Counted from the first letter of the stretch, positions 19,146 through 29,880 are shown. The stretch: DNA of 64,000 bases from Phormidium tenue FACHB-1050 (GCF_014696925.1 NZ_JACJQY010000019.1:29293-93292); one strand, 5' to 3'. Translations and numbers: made by a program. Notes: a model not told the origin generated them from the letters alone.

Positions 19146-19613
19146 TTAAATTTCTAGATTTGTCGAGATTAAGATCATGGCGCGATCGCAGACTTCTTGA
19201 CGGTTGACTAATTTGGCTAACTCCTTGGGTTCATAGCGACCTTCCTCAACCTCTGCGGATGCGCGATCGACTGCTTCAGTATAAGCTTCGGAAATTGCTA
19301 AGCATAATTCTTCGGTATTAAGGTATGTTCCGCCAGCTTTGCGTCTCTGGTTTTTGGTTTGGATACCGCGTATCGAGTTACGAATTGATAGCTCCCAAGA
19401 CTTGGTGGTGCGATTTTCTGCTTTTTGTTTGATGAGATGCATGAGCAGAATTACTGCATAGCTACGAATGTTGTTAATTTTATCGTCGCGGCTCATTTCT
19501 TCTAATTCATCAACAATTGCCAATGCTCCAGTCATATCGCCTTTAGTTAGCAATTCCCTTAACGTCAAAAGTTCTTCCATATCTTTATTGTGTGAGAACG
19601 CGAGATATTGCAA
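19146..19613 (-). CDS. Conserved cyanobacterial hypothetical protein, DUF29-like
   Basis: MEELLTLRELLTKGDMTGALAIVDELEEMSRDDKINNIRSYAVILLMHLIKQKAENRTTKSWELSIRNSI. Confidence 0.6.
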   Translation of the reverse strand: MQYLAFSHNKDMEELLTLRELLTKGDMTGALAIVDELEEMSRDDKINNIRSYAVILLMHLIKQKAENRTTKSWELSIRNSIRGIQTKNQRRKAGGTYLNTEELCLAISEAYTEAVDRASAEVEEGRYEPKELAKLVNRQEVCDRAMILISTNLEI

Positions 19614-19767
19614 ATATGAAAAACCAAAACAAAAATTATGATTATAACCTAAATCAATAATACCTTTGCTTAGTATAATTTATTGTACTTTCTATATTAC
19701 AGCCTAACTATTTAAGCAATTACAAAATGTTCAAAAAACAAATTATTTAAATTGCGGATAACCAAAC

Positions 19768-20476
19768 ATGAGAAACATCCAAAAAGCAATCCAACCAATC
19801 TACTAGTGCGAACAAAATCAACCAATAACTCTATATCAAGGGGAAATTGAGTTCTTAGATGATAGTAAAGCTTATCAAGGATATGGCGAAATTACATTTA
19901 ATTGGCTCCCCGATATAAAAGTAAAATTTTCATTTCAGGATAGTTCTTACCGCTCTCTTGATTTTACTAATGATATCTCTCTGCGGTTATGGCACTGGTC
20001 AGCTAATGTGGGATGGGTTCTGAAACGTCCATTTCATGACGATAAAAAAGACGCAAATACGTCGATCTCGATTTGGCTGACCAGTGCCTGATGGACTGGA
20101 TAAATTAAAAGCTGAAGGTAGTTTACGATTACTATTTTCTTGGCTTCAGATCCCAATAACAATGCCTCCAGTACCAGAAGAATCTCCACTTTTTCTTGAT
20201 GCTCTTAAAAAAATGCTCAAGGCAGAAAGTAATCTATTGGATTGTGCGGGATGTATTACGGCAATTCGGAATAGAATTACGCACCCAAAAAGAAAAGGCA
20301 AATCTACGACTATTCTAAAATACTCCCCTGAAGAGCGAACCGAAGCTTACAATCTAAGTAAATGGTATTTAGAGCTTTGCCTATTACGCTTGTTTGGCTA
20401 CAATGGAGTCTATACAAATCGTCTCTATAAATCAAGGTGGGAAGGTGATTATAACCAAGTGCCTTGGGCTTCTTAA
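19768..20476 (+). pseudogene. Decayed HEPN-like protein gene
   Basis: ATG at 19768 with in-frame TAG at codon 13 (19804), open to TGA 20091; C-terminal part continues in another frame at 20084..20476, containing AIRNRITHPKRK (RxxxxH). Confidence 0.55.
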
Positions 20477-20484
20477 GATAGCGA

Positions 20485-20574
20485 TGCGATCGCTGTCTAT
20501 TTCAGCAAGAAGTTCTCTTCCCAGATCAAGTTCAATTTGCTGATCCGATGTACTGCTCTTATTGCAATCCCTAG
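20485..20574 (+). repeat. Direct repeat copy 2 (displaced 3' end of the DUF6671-like gene)
   Basis: 90 bp, 5 mismatches against 18989..19078, including an equivalent TAG terminus. Confidence 0.95.
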
Positions 20575-20598
20575 TATCTATAAGCGTATTTGGTTTTT

Positions 20599-20631
20599 AT
20601 GGATCGGCGGCGCTTTGCGCCGCCGATCCAT
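20599..20631. repeat. Perfect hairpin
   Basis: ATGGATCGGCGGCGC-TTT-GCGCCGCCGATCCAT. Confidence 0.95.
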
Positions 20632-20657
20632 TCTTGATTTTAAGAATTGTAGTTTTT

Positions 20658-20730
20658 GCCCCCCTAGCCCCCCAATTCTGGGGGGAACTATATTTAAGTC
20701 CCCCAGAATTGGGGGATTTAGGGGGCTAGA
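20658..20730. repeat. Inverted repeat of C-rich/G-rich type
   Basis: CCCCCTAGCCCCCCAATTCTGGGGGG...CCCCCAGAATTGGGGGATTTAGGGGG. Confidence 0.85.
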
Positions 20731-20771
20731 CACCTAGAGTTTTTGAGGTTGTGTAATTCTTAAATGGGTTC

Positions 20772-20887
20772 TATAGCAATGCAAGAGATAGCTAGAACAA
20801 ATCAAAACCCAAAAGATGAGTGGCGGCGCAAAGCGCCGCCACTCATCTTTTGGGTTTTATGTCCTAAGCAAAACTTACATTGCTATA
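20772..20887. mobile_element. Family A hairpin element (opposite orientation to 6235)
   Basis: TATAGCAATG...AAGATGAGTGGCGGCGC-AAA-GCGCCGCCACTCATCTT...ACATTGCTATA. Confidence 0.75.
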
Positions 20888-23456
20888 AATCAATAGATTT
20901 TAAAGTTGATTTGGAATCCATTGATTTTAATGCTCGTTTTACAGCTAAGTCTAATTCTTTAAATGTGACTGGCTTACTAATATAGTCGTTCATACCAGCA
21001 TCTAAACATTCTTCCCTTACTCCTTGGGTCATATCTGCGGTCATAGCAATAATATAAGGAGAATCATCAGATGCTTCTTGGCGAATTAACCGAGTAGCTC
21101 CAATTCCATCTAATTGGGGCATATGCAGATCCATAAATACTAAATCAAAATGTTGCAGTTTAAGATGACTGATCGCTTCAAGTCCATCTCCAGCTAAAGT
21201 TACCGAGCATCCCATTTTTTTTAAAGACTTCAGCGCTGCAATCCTATTTAAGGAATTGTCTTCTACCACTAAGACTTTTAGATTTGCTTCTGTGTCAATA
21301 GCTTGAGGAGGTACTATGGAAGTTGCTTGAGTAGTTACTATGACCTTTGCTTGCGGGGTAACTGGTTGCTCCTCTTTTTCTTCTTTTAACGGGATCGCAA
21401 AACTAAATGTTGAACCTTTCCCAAATTGCGATCGCACCGAAATATTTCCATCCATTTTCTCAACTAGCCGTTTGCAAATTGCTAGCCCCAAACCACTACC
21501 ACCGTAGCGACGAGTATTTGAAGAGTCTACCTGAACAAATGGACTAAAAAGCTTATTTTGGTTTTCAGGCTCAATCCCAATCCCTGTATCTGAAACACTA
21601 AATTTAATTGTATAGTTGCCTTCATTTTGATCTAGCATTTCTACTATGATTCTAATCTCTCCAGATTCAGTGAATTTGATGGCATTACCAACCAAATTAA
21701 TTAAAATTTGCTCTATTCTATTGCTGTCTCCCCAAAATAAATTTGGTAACAATGGATCTATTATGGAGAATAAACCTAGATTCTTTTGACTAGCTTGTAG
21801 GCTGAGTAAGTTAACTATACTCTCAATAAAACGACGTAATTCAAAAGTTTTTACATCTAACTCTAGGTGATCTGCTTCTATACGGGAAAAATCAAGGATG
21901 TCATTAATCACATTTAATAATACTCTTCCCCCCTCAATAATCATCTGGATATAATCTTCTTGCTCTTCATTAAGTTCAGTAAAACTAAGAAGGTCGCTTA
22001 CAGCTATTACAGCATTCATGGGAGTGCGAATTTCATGGCTCATCATCGATAGAAACTCACTTTTGGCAACATTTGCGGCTTCAGCTTTTTCTTTAGAGCG
22101 TTTTAATTCATTCAATAAAATATTTTGTTTGATCGAAATTCCTAGCTGTAAACAAACTGCTGTAGCGATCGCAATTTCACTTTCTGTCCAAATACGGCTA
22201 GGCTGCTGATAATCAAAAGCAACTAATATTCCCCAAAGTTGGTCGCCTTCAAATATTGGCATACTCAAACGTGAGTAAATATCTTCATGATCTTCATGAT
22301 CTTTGATGGCGAGATGAGTTAACCCAGATCGAAAAGCCTTATTCTCGACAAAAAAGGATTGAAGTGTGCCATTGACAATAGGATCGTTACCTTGCCCTAC
22401 CGATTCGTTGATAAAGGTAGCAAAGTTTTGATCGTTAAATTGAAATATGGCTACGCGATCACAAGCAAATACTGAGCGCATGTCAGCCGTAACCGAGCTG
22501 AGGGTTTCCATAATCTCTAAAGAATGGCGTATTTGTTCAACAATGCTTAACACCAGACGCTCTTGAGTTAGCTTCTTTTTTAAATTAGCCTGTTCAAGCA
22601 TTAAAAGTTTTGTGCGTTCTTCTACGGTGTCTTCAAGTCGATCAAAGTTGGATTTAAGTTCATTTTGCATAACGGCAAAACTCTGGCTTAGTTGTCCCAA
22701 TTCATCATTCTTAGGGGATGGAAGCAGCACATCTATATTCCCTTGGCTAATCTGTTTAGTAGATAGAACCAATTCTTGTAAACGCTTAATAATAGAAGCT
22801 GATAAAGCTAGCCCAATTCCTCCCGCGAAAATAAATGTAAAAATACTGGCAATTAAGAAGATATTTCGACTGTCAATAATTGCAATCTGGACTTCAGTCT
22901 TAAGCCTTTGCAACTTTAATTCTTCGGCCTTTAGGGCGACATCGATTGCTTTAATAAATTCTTCTTCGCTCTCCTCAAACTCCTCTTTTTGCTCTAAAAA
23001 TTTCTGGGGATCATTGCTTGTTTTTTGAACCTCAATTAATTTTAAGCTATTTGCTTTGAGGGATGCACCTGCGGATTTAATTTGGTTAAGAGCACCTTTT
23101 TTATCAGCAGACAAGTTTTCAGGTACAGACTTATAAAGATTCAACGCCAAATCATATGCCAAAAATCCTTGTTTTACCTCTTCTTCTTCTTCAAGTAAAG
23201 CTGCGTTTATTTCTGGGGCTGGAGCCAAAACTTTCGAGCGTGCAGAGATCGTTGAGTATTCAGAAGTAGCAGCAATAATTTTTGAGCCTGAATTTTTTAG
23301 GTCTTTGAGCGCTGAGTTAGTAGGTATAGTTCCCTCGGAAACAGTTTGAAAATCTTGGTTGATTGTTTCTATGTTTTTGTAGTTGATTACACCAACTAAG
23401 CTTGTGATAGCAGCGATCGCTAAATAACTCAGAGTCAACTTTTGCTTAATCTTCAT
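20883..23456 (-). CDS. Hybrid sensor histidine kinase (sensor-HAMP-GAF-HisKA-HATPase-REC)
   Basis: [20 protein letters not shown]-box; [39 protein letters not shown]; receiver [10 protein letters not shown]...[14 protein letters not shown]. Confidence 0.95.
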   Translation of the reverse strand: MKIKQKLTLSYLAIAAITSLVGVINYKNIETINQDFQTVSEGTIPTNSALKDLKNSGSKIIAATSEYSTISARSKVLAPAPEINAALLEEEEEVKQGFLAYDLALNLYKSVPENLSADKKGALNQIKSAGASLKANSLKLIEVQKTSNDPQKFLEQKEEFEESEEEFIKAIDVALKAEELKLQRLKTEVQIAIIDSRNIFLIASIFTFIFAGGIGLALSASIIKRLQELVLSTKQISQGNIDVLLPSPKNDELGQLSQSFAVMQNELKSNFDRLEDTVEERTKLLMLEQANLKKKLTQERLVLSIVEQIRHSLEIMETLSSVTADMRSVFACDRVAIFQFNDQNFATFINESVGQGNDPIVNGTLQSFFVENKAFRSGLTHLAIKDHEDHEDIYSRLSMPIFEGDQLWGILVAFDYQQPSRIWTESEIAIATAVCLQLGISIKQNILLNELKRSKEKAEAANVAKSEFLSMMSHEIRTPMNAVIAVSDLLSFTELNEEQEDYIQMIIEGGRVLLNVINDILDFSRIEADHLELDVKTFELRRFIESIVNLLSLQASQKNLGLFSIIDPLLPNLFWGDSNRIEQILINLVGNAIKFTESGEIRIIVEMLDQNEGNYTIKFSVSDTGIGIEPENQNKLFSPFVQVDSSNTRRYGGSGLGLAICKRLVEKMDGNISVRSQFGKGSTFSFAIPLKEEKEEQPVTPQAKVIVTTQATSIVPPQAIDTEANLKVLVVEDNSLNRIAALKSLKKMGCSVTLAGDGLEAISHLKLQHFDLVFMDLHMPQLDGIGATRLIRQEASDDSPYIIAMTADMTQGVREECLDAGMNDYISKPVTFKELDLAVKRALKSMDSKSTLKSIDL

Positions 23457-23910
23457 TCTCTAAATGATTTGCTAACTTTATTTATATAAAAAAATAGATG
23501 ATAACTCATCCTAGACGTAAAAAAATACATGTAAATAAGCTTTTTGTCTTACCTTAAAGCACAAAATAGTGTAGCTATTTTGTGCATTTAAACTATTAAG
23601 TCGGCAATCAAAAAAGCTCTAAAAGCAAAGATTTACGACTTTTTTGTGGTTTTACAAATTGCCTTTGTTTGGCTAGAAAAAGTCGGATATTTTAATCTGT
23701 ATTTTTTTGATATTTCATATATCTAAATAGTTGCCGAGTTTTATCTTTTAATCCTCAAAAGTGTTACGCCATTTTGTGTTTTTAAAACCCAATAAGGGTT
23801 TTGTTTTTAATTCGCAAAAGTGTAGTTATACTTTCGTAAATTGGTCTTAATTATTATTTAGACTGTATCTAAACAACTGATGTTCCATGAATATTCTGTT
23901 ATTTAGCTTA

Positions 23911-24001
23911 TATAGCAGTCCTATATCATTTGTGATTTTTTTGGTTAGTGGAAGGACACCCCGATGGGGTGTTCTTCCACTAACCATTTAGGATTGCTAT
24001 A
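23911..24001. mobile_element. Family G hairpin element
   Basis: TIR TATAGCAGTCCTA...TAGGATTGCTATA around TGGTTAGTGGAAGGACACCCC-GAT-GGGGTGTTCTTCCACTAACCA. Confidence 0.6.
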
Positions 24002-24019
24002 CATTGCTATATTTGCGAT

Positions 24020-25234
24020 TTATTCGATCGCTTGTAAAACGACTTTAGGCGAAAGTTTATCCTTAAACCAAACCGTCAGTGCAGGCGTATCACTTACTTT
24101 TACGCCAGCCTTCTCCAGATTTAGGCGTTCAGAAATCGCCAAAATCAAATTCTCACAATTAGCCTGCCGCACTTGCGAAAATTTCTTGCGTAAATATTCA
24201 GGTCGCCAATAGCCGACAATCTCTAAGAGATAAGTACGTCCATCGGGATGCACTAATCGAAAGTCGGGAATCATCACACTTCCAGGGATAGGAATTAAAT
24301 CAACTTCTCTTTCTAACTTCCATTCTGTTTTTAATTCTGCCCATCGCTCAGCAAACGATGACTCGATCGCACTGTCATACATTTTGCCCGCAGGATAATG
24401 GCTGACTAACCCACAGTCTGAATCAAGAGTAAATAGACCTGTACGCTTTTGTTTAGAATAAGTATCTTTTTCAACAAGAGTGGCGTTGAGGCTCCATTTG
24501 GTGACATGGAGCAAAGCAGGAAGTAATTTAGCGATCGCCAAGCCATAACGGGTACTTGTACCAAACAGACTCGTTGCACCATCAACGGTAATCGTAAAGC
24601 CATAATCAACATCACCTTCAATATAGGACATCAATTGAAATAGCTTGAGATAACGGAACAGTAACTTGTATTCCCCTGGATCATTACGATGGACTTTGAG
24701 CGTCATATGACTTGCCCGATAGAAAATCCCCTGCACTTGCGAGAGATTATAACGATGGATGAGAGCTTCAGGCGTAGGGCTTTCAAATTGTGTCAGAATC
24801 CGATTTTCCATCAGATCAGCATAGAGTCCTGCGGTAATTTGAGAAGGTAGGACTTCGCGTTTCAGTTCTTCAGTCAGTTTATCGGCGAGTTGAATGAGAG
24901 TTTGCTTTGTAGCTTGATGACTAGGGATAACTTGCGCTGATAATTCAAAAATGCGGCGACGTAATTCCTGCGGTTCGAGGGGACTCATAATTTCAAAGGT
25001 ACTGAAGCTGGATTTGAGAATATGAGCCAATCCCCGCTTCACCCGATAGTCAGGAGTATCACCTTCAAGTTCTTGCAATAGGCGATCGAGTTCCCCCTGT
25101 GTACCACCCTTAGCATTCTCAAAAATTGCGATTAATTCCGTAGCGATCGCCTGATGCTTATCATCTAATTTCAATCGTTTAGGAACGACGGTTTCGCCAT
25201 TCAGTCGATGCATCAGGAGTTCGCTAGGCAGCAT
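24020..25234 (-). CDS. DUF790 / Bax1-like nuclease-family protein
   Basis: MLPSELLMHRLNGETVVPKRL...DVDYGFTITVDGATSLFGTSTRYGLAIAKLLPALL...VMIPDFRLVHPDGRTYLLEIVGYWRPEYL. Confidence 0.8.
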   Translation of the reverse strand: MLPSELLMHRLNGETVVPKRLKLDDKHQAIATELIAIFENAKGGTQGELDRLLQELEGDTPDYRVKRGLAHILKSSFSTFEIMSPLEPQELRRRIFELSAQVIPSHQATKQTLIQLADKLTEELKREVLPSQITAGLYADLMENRILTQFESPTPEALIHRYNLSQVQGIFYRASHMTLKVHRNDPGEYKLLFRYLKLFQLMSYIEGDVDYGFTITVDGATSLFGTSTRYGLAIAKLLPALLHVTKWSLNATLVEKDTYSKQKRTGLFTLDSDCGLVSHYPAGKMYDSAIESSFAERWAELKTEWKLEREVDLIPIPGSVMIPDFRLVHPDGRTYLLEIVGYWRPEYLRKKFSQVRQANCENLILAISERLNLEKAGVKVSDTPALTVWFKDKLSPKVVLQAIE

Positions 25235-25258
25235 AGATGTTTCACAGAAATGCTAATT

Positions 25259-25371
25259 TATAGCTGTCGCCGTTTGTATTATGACAAATCAAAACCCAAG
25301 AAGCGAGTAGCGGCGCTTTGCGCCGCTACTCGTCTTCTGGGTTTATGTCCTAATCAGACTGGCGACAGCTA
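25259..25371. mobile_element. Family B hairpin element
   Basis: TATAGCTGTCGCC...GGCGACAGCTA flanking the AAACCCA...TGGGTTT hairpin core. Confidence 0.75.
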
Positions 25372-25408
25372 GCAGCGTATTTATTGTCATTTGAGTATAA
25401 GAGTAAAC

Positions 25409-26032
25409 ATGATTCGATATTTGCCCCTTGTGGTAGGGACGTTGGGAGGCTTTGCCCTACTAGCAAATCGGATGGTAACATTCAATCTCACGGCTAGCCA
25501 ATCTCGCGCTGATGCTCTAGGAGTTTTATTGAGTGCTGTGTTGATTTTAGTGGGGTTACTATGGCAACAAGCTCAGCCGAAGCCCCCTGAGGCTGTAAAT
25601 TTGATTGGCGAAGAAGGGTTAGAAATCGATAACTCACTCAGCGATGCAGTTAAAACTGAACTGGCTTGGGCTTCGCATATTTTGCTAACTAATACAGTGA
25701 CTAAGGTAGTAGCGGTTTATTACGATCGCCAAACAATTTTACGACGAGGCATTTTAGGCAAGAGCAAACAGGTAAATATTGGCGCGATCGCTGAGCGGGT
25801 AATGAAAACCCAAAAGCCAGTTTATTTGGTCAAATTAGAGCTTTATCCAGGACGGGTGGAGTTTGACTATCTACCCGAAAATACTCAGGGTGTGATCGTG
25901 CAACCTCTGGGCGAAAAAGGAGTCATGGTATTAGGAGCAAATATTCCCCGTAGTTACACTAAGCAAGATGAAAATTGGGTAACGGCGATCGCTGAAAAAC
26001 TCACCTATAATCTCGAAAAAATGTCCTCATGA
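25409..26032 (+). CDS. Cofactor assembly of complex C subunit B (CCB2/CCB4-like)
   Basis: MIRYLPLVVGTLGGFALLANRMVTFNLTASQSRADALGVLLSAVLILVGLLWQ. Confidence 0.7.
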   Translation: MIRYLPLVVGTLGGFALLANRMVTFNLTASQSRADALGVLLSAVLILVGLLWQQAQPKPPEAVNLIGEEGLEIDNSLSDAVKTELAWASHILLTNTVTKVVAVYYDRQTILRRGILGKSKQVNIGAIAERVMKTQKPVYLVKLELYPGRVEFDYLPENTQGVIVQPLGEKGVMVLGANIPRSYTKQDENWVTAIAEKLTYNLEKMSS

Positions 26033-26109
26033 GTATCTCATCTGATCTAAAACCTGTGGCGAACGCGCAGCGTGCGCCACAGGTTTTCCTCATTACACTA
26101 AAAAAAATT

Positions 26110-26745
26110 ATGCTAAACCGCATTTTTCTAACTACTGCCTTGTCTTCATTGCTTACTACTAGCTTAGTCTTGCCCGCATCTCATCAAGCGATCGCCCAAA
26201 CACCTCAAGAAAGTAGTAATACAACTAAGCCTGCTGTCAAGCCTACTGTTAAGCCTACTGCGCCGATTATTTCACAAGAAAAACGAGCCTTGATCAAAGA
26301 GTTGCTAGAGATTACAGAATCTACTAAAAATGCTGAACAGATCATGGATTCGATGGTGCGTTCCGAGTTGCCTAAGTTAGTGTCAGCAGTCCTCAAAAAT
26401 GCTCCTGCCCTCGACAGCGATCGCCCAGAAATTCAAAAACAATTTAGTGAGATCGTCTCACGCATGGCGGGTAAGTATCGCGATCGCGTGGTCAAAAAAA
26501 TTGATGTCAATCAGTTAATTGAACAGGTTTCCTATCCGATCTATGACAAGTATTTTACAGAATCGGAATTGCGCGACATTATCGGATTTTATAAGTCGTC
26601 AACTGGCAAAAAGGCAATTAGTCTGATGCCACAGATTTTTAATGACTCTTTTCAGCGTACTAACGAAATTTTGATGCCCCAAATGTCGCGCATCATGACC
26701 GAAATTATTACCGAAGAGCTTTTAAACGCATTACCCCGTAAGTAA
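26110..26745 (+). CDS. DUF2059 domain protein, exported
   Basis: Signal peptide MLNRIFLTTALSSLLTTSLVLPASHQAIA; YDKYFTESELRDIIGFYKSSTGKKAISLMPQI. Track start (26029) reads through a hairpin. Confidence 0.75.
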   Translation: MLNRIFLTTALSSLLTTSLVLPASHQAIAQTPQESSNTTKPAVKPTVKPTAPIISQEKRALIKELLEITESTKNAEQIMDSMVRSELPKLVSAVLKNAPALDSDRPEIQKQFSEIVSRMAGKYRDRVVKKIDVNQLIEQVSYPIYDKYFTESELRDIIGFYKSSTGKKAISLMPQIFNDSFQRTNEILMPQMSRIMTEIITEELLNALPRK

Positions 26746-26908
26746 TAAGGGAAGCACAGTAACCAGATTTTGTATGGCGCGGCTTTGCCGCACCATACAA
26801 AAAACACTGTAACCGTCTTAGCGATTGCTATACTGTAATGCTGTAAGCGCTTTGTCGCTTTAGCAAACCTCTAACACTCTATTCCACCGTTACATCCTGA
26901 AAATACGC

Positions 26909-27430
26909 ATGGCACTTCTAGATCGGCAAGGTCGTTTATTTGGTAAATTCAGCATTCTAGACATCGGCGCGATCGCGACGATCCTGATTGTCTTGATTGG
27001 CTTACTCGTCGTCCCTGGCAATAGCGGCAGTTCGATCGCTCAAGTGCTATCTGCCGAAAATAAGACAGTCCAAGTAGATATGAATGTACGTGGTTTAAGT
27101 GCTAATGAGCCTCAAAAACTTGTCAAAGTCGGTGACAAAGTGAAAATTATTATCCGCAATCAACCACGCGGCGAAGTCACGATCACAAAAGTAGATATTT
27201 CGGTTCCCAAAATTGTCGCCGCAAAAGCTGATGGTACAGCCGTTTATTTTGATGATCCTCGCGCTGTCGCCACTTCTCAATCCGACCTAGCGCTCACCCT
27301 CGAAGCAACTGCCCAAATTACCAATGATGGGGCTGTATTTGCTAATGAAAAGGTTAAAGTCGGCACATCAATTGATATTGAAGGACCTAGATATATCATT
27401 CGGGGTAGTGCAATGGCGGTGAGGTATTAA
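26909..27430 (+). CDS. DUF4330-like membrane protein
   Basis: MALLDRQGRLFGKFSILDIGAIATILIVLIGLLVVPGNSG. Confidence 0.7.
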   Translation: MALLDRQGRLFGKFSILDIGAIATILIVLIGLLVVPGNSGSSIAQVLSAENKTVQVDMNVRGLSANEPQKLVKVGDKVKIIIRNQPRGEVTITKVDISVPKIVAAKADGTAVYFDDPRAVATSQSDLALTLEATAQITNDGAVFANEKVKVGTSIDIEGPRYIIRGSAMAVRY

Positions 27431-27432
27431 TT

Positions 27433-29148
27433 ATGCAACCCCCATTTCCTCAAGGTTTTATACTTAAAGGTCGCTATGCAATCCGCTCAACGATTGGACA
27501 GGGTGGTATGGGGCGCACATATTTAGCACAAGATTTAGAGCGCTTTAATGAAACCTGCGTACTCAAAGAATTTATTCCGCCTCAAGATTCTTTAGAAGTA
27601 ACCGAAAAGGCTAAAGAGCTCTTTCGCCGCGAAGCCTCAGTACTTTATCAAATCCGTCATTCTCAAGTGCCAGACTTCCGCGCTACCTTTGAGTCTGAGG
27701 GCAGGTTGCTCTTGGTGCAAGACTATGTGGAGGGCAAAAATTATCGTAATTTATTACTCGATCGCCTCAAGGTTGGACAGACATTCTCGGAGAATGAAAT
27801 TTTTGCTTTAATGCAGCAGCTTTTGCCAGTGCTGAGCTATCTGCATAGTCACAACATCATTCACCGCGATATTTCTCCTGAAAATCTGATGCTGCGATCG
27901 CAGGATAATTTACCTGTGCTGATCGATTTTGGGGTTGTCCAAGAAACCAATGCCAAACTCAACTCACAAATGGGTATTCCTGCCTCAACGGTCGCGGGTA
28001 AAGCGGGCTATGCACCACCAGAGCAATTGCAGTCAGGAAGTGCCTATGCCAATAGTGATCTCTATGCCCTTGCAGTAACTTCGATTGTGTTGCTTACGGG
28101 CAAAGAGCCATCGGAACTGTTTGACAGCATCAATTTAGCGTGGAATTGGCAGCAGTTTGCCAATGTCAATCCCGCCTTTGCAAGGGTGATCAACCAAATG
28201 TTGAGCTACAAACCCACCAATCGCTATCGTTCGGCGGACGAGGTAATGCAAGCTCTGCAAGTTGCTCAAGCCTCTTTTTCAGGTGCAAAGACCTATGTAG
28301 TAGGTCGGCAAGTGCCTTCCAATGTGGTCGCCAATATTCCTCAGAAAACAGTTGTTGCAGGTGCTAGCAATCGCAATCCTGCAAATTATGGTACTCAAAA
28401 TGCGCCAACTCGGACAAATAGTAGTGGTTCCGTCAATTGGATTTTGGGAATTTTAATTGTTTTAGTGGCTGGCATTGGCTCATGGGCGGTTACATCTTTC
28501 TTTTTTAGCCGTAATCGCGTTACAACAACTCCCACTGAGTCAGCGATCGCTTCTCCTACAGCCACACCAAGTGCCGCAAATGTGAAAAATATCAATACTA
28601 GTCTCGAACTTAAGTCGGTGAATGAAGGCTTAAATCGCGGATTTAGTAGCGATAAGATCGTGGCAGGACAAGTTGTCAATGTCCGTTTTAATGGTGAAAA
28701 AGATGAACTTCTTACCGTTTCTCTAAATGGTGCAGATTTACAAATGACCATCCAAAGTGATGATCAAGTTAGTCTAGACCGTAAGGCGATCGACAATGCT
28801 ACGGGATATTGGCAAGGTCGCCTGAAAAAAGATGGTGTGTACTACATCAAAATCAAAACCACTAGTACGAGTGAAACTACCTATAAGCTTGATGTTCAGT
28901 TAGAAGCACCTGTTCGTCCAAAACCAACTCCGACGCTAACTGCAACTCCGACACCCACTCCCACAGTCACACCAACACCAACGCCATCACCAACTCCGAC
29001 TGAACCCGTGCCATCTCCTGATCCTTCACCTACGCCTAGTCCTACAGAGCCGCCGAGATCGCCTGCTCCATCACCATTGCCTAATCCGAATGAGCCTGCT
29101 CCTGAACCCACCAAACCGACCTCAAATCCGAACACACTAACTTTTTAG
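27433..29148 (+). CDS. Serine/threonine protein kinase with TM segment and Pro/Thr-rich C-terminus
   Basis: GQGGMGRTYLAQD, HNIIHRDISPENLML, TPTPTPTVTPTPTPSPTPT tail. Confidence 0.92.
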   Translation: MQPPFPQGFILKGRYAIRSTIGQGGMGRTYLAQDLERFNETCVLKEFIPPQDSLEVTEKAKELFRREASVLYQIRHSQVPDFRATFESEGRLLLVQDYVEGKNYRNLLLDRLKVGQTFSENEIFALMQQLLPVLSYLHSHNIIHRDISPENLMLRSQDNLPVLIDFGVVQETNAKLNSQMGIPASTVAGKAGYAPPEQLQSGSAYANSDLYALAVTSIVLLTGKEPSELFDSINLAWNWQQFANVNPAFARVINQMLSYKPTNRYRSADEVMQALQVAQASFSGAKTYVVGRQVPSNVVANIPQKTVVAGASNRNPANYGTQNAPTRTNSSGSVNWILGILIVLVAGIGSWAVTSFFFSRNRVTTTPTESAIASPTATPSAANVKNINTSLELKSVNEGLNRGFSSDKIVAGQVVNVRFNGEKDELLTVSLNGADLQMTIQSDDQVSLDRKAIDNATGYWQGRLKKDGVYYIKIKTTSTSETTYKLDVQLEAPVRPKPTPTLTATPTPTPTVTPTPTPSPTPTEPVPSPDPSPTPSPTEPPRSPAPSPLPNPNEPAPEPTKPTSNPNTLTF

Positions 29149-29218
29149 AACGCAATGATGGGTGGCCCTTTGTGCTGGTCATCATTCTCGTGTCTTTATT
29201 ATTATTACCTTCTAATCA

Positions 29219-29656
29219 ATGCAAACCGTCGAAATCAAATTCCAAAAGTTACATCCTGAAGCCATAATTCCCAGCTATGCTCATATTGGTGATGCTGGTG
29301 CTGATGTTTATTCAGTCGTTGAAGCCACATTGCAACCACAGCAGCGCATTGCCATCCCTACGGGATTAGCTGTTGATATTCCCATTGGTTATGAAATCCA
29401 AGTGCGTCCTAAGAGTGGACTTGCTCTTAAACATGGGATTACAGTTCTCAATTCCCCAGGGACAGTTGATGCTGGTTACCGTGGCGAGATTCAAGTGATT
29501 GTGATTAATCTAGGCACAGAAGCCTATACCTTCGTCAAAGGGCAGAAGGTTGCTCAGTTAGTATTAAAGCCAGTAATTCAAGCTCTTTATGTTGAGGGAG
29601 AATTAGGAACCAGCGATCGCGGTATCGGTGGATTTGGAAGTACTGGGCTGAAGTAG
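29219..29656 (+). CDS. dut: dUTP diphosphatase
   Basis: GDAGADVYS, RPKSGLALKHGI, GTVDAGYRGEIQVI, RGIGGFGSTG motifs. Confidence 0.97.
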   Translation: MQTVEIKFQKLHPEAIIPSYAHIGDAGADVYSVVEATLQPQQRIAIPTGLAVDIPIGYEIQVRPKSGLALKHGITVLNSPGTVDAGYRGEIQVIVINLGTEAYTFVKGQKVAQLVLKPVIQALYVEGELGTSDRGIGGFGSTGLK

Positions 29657-29723
29657 CAATATCACAGCGAACTCTATCCCGTTATCCGAATCCTAAAATC
29701 TCTTGGGAGTGCATAGTTCATTC

Positions 29724-29821
29724 TATAGCTGTCGCCATTCTTGTTAGGACATAAAACCCAAATAGTGTGAGGCGGCGCTTCGCGCCGCCTCACACTATTT
29801 GGGTTTTTGACTACAGCTATA
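29724..29821. mobile_element. Family B hairpin element, one end shortened
   Basis: TATAGCTGTCGCC...AAACCCAAATAGTGTGAGGCGGCGC-TTC-GCGCCGCCTCACACTATTTGGGTTT...CAGCTATA. Confidence 0.7.
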
Positions 29822-29880
29822 GAAAGCTCATATAGGCACTATATCAAAAAAATAGAATGGCGGCGCTACGCGCCACTGCT

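Noticed and set aside
20764-20985. Plus-strand ORF crossing the family A element
   Set aside because: Lies over a palindrome and the antisense of the hybrid kinase C-terminus; no coding signature.
28896-29135. Minus-strand ORF MFGFEVGLVGSGAGSFGLGNGDGAGD... (Gly-rich)
   Set aside because: Mirror of the Pro/Thr-rich repeat tail of the plus-strand kinase; composition artefact.
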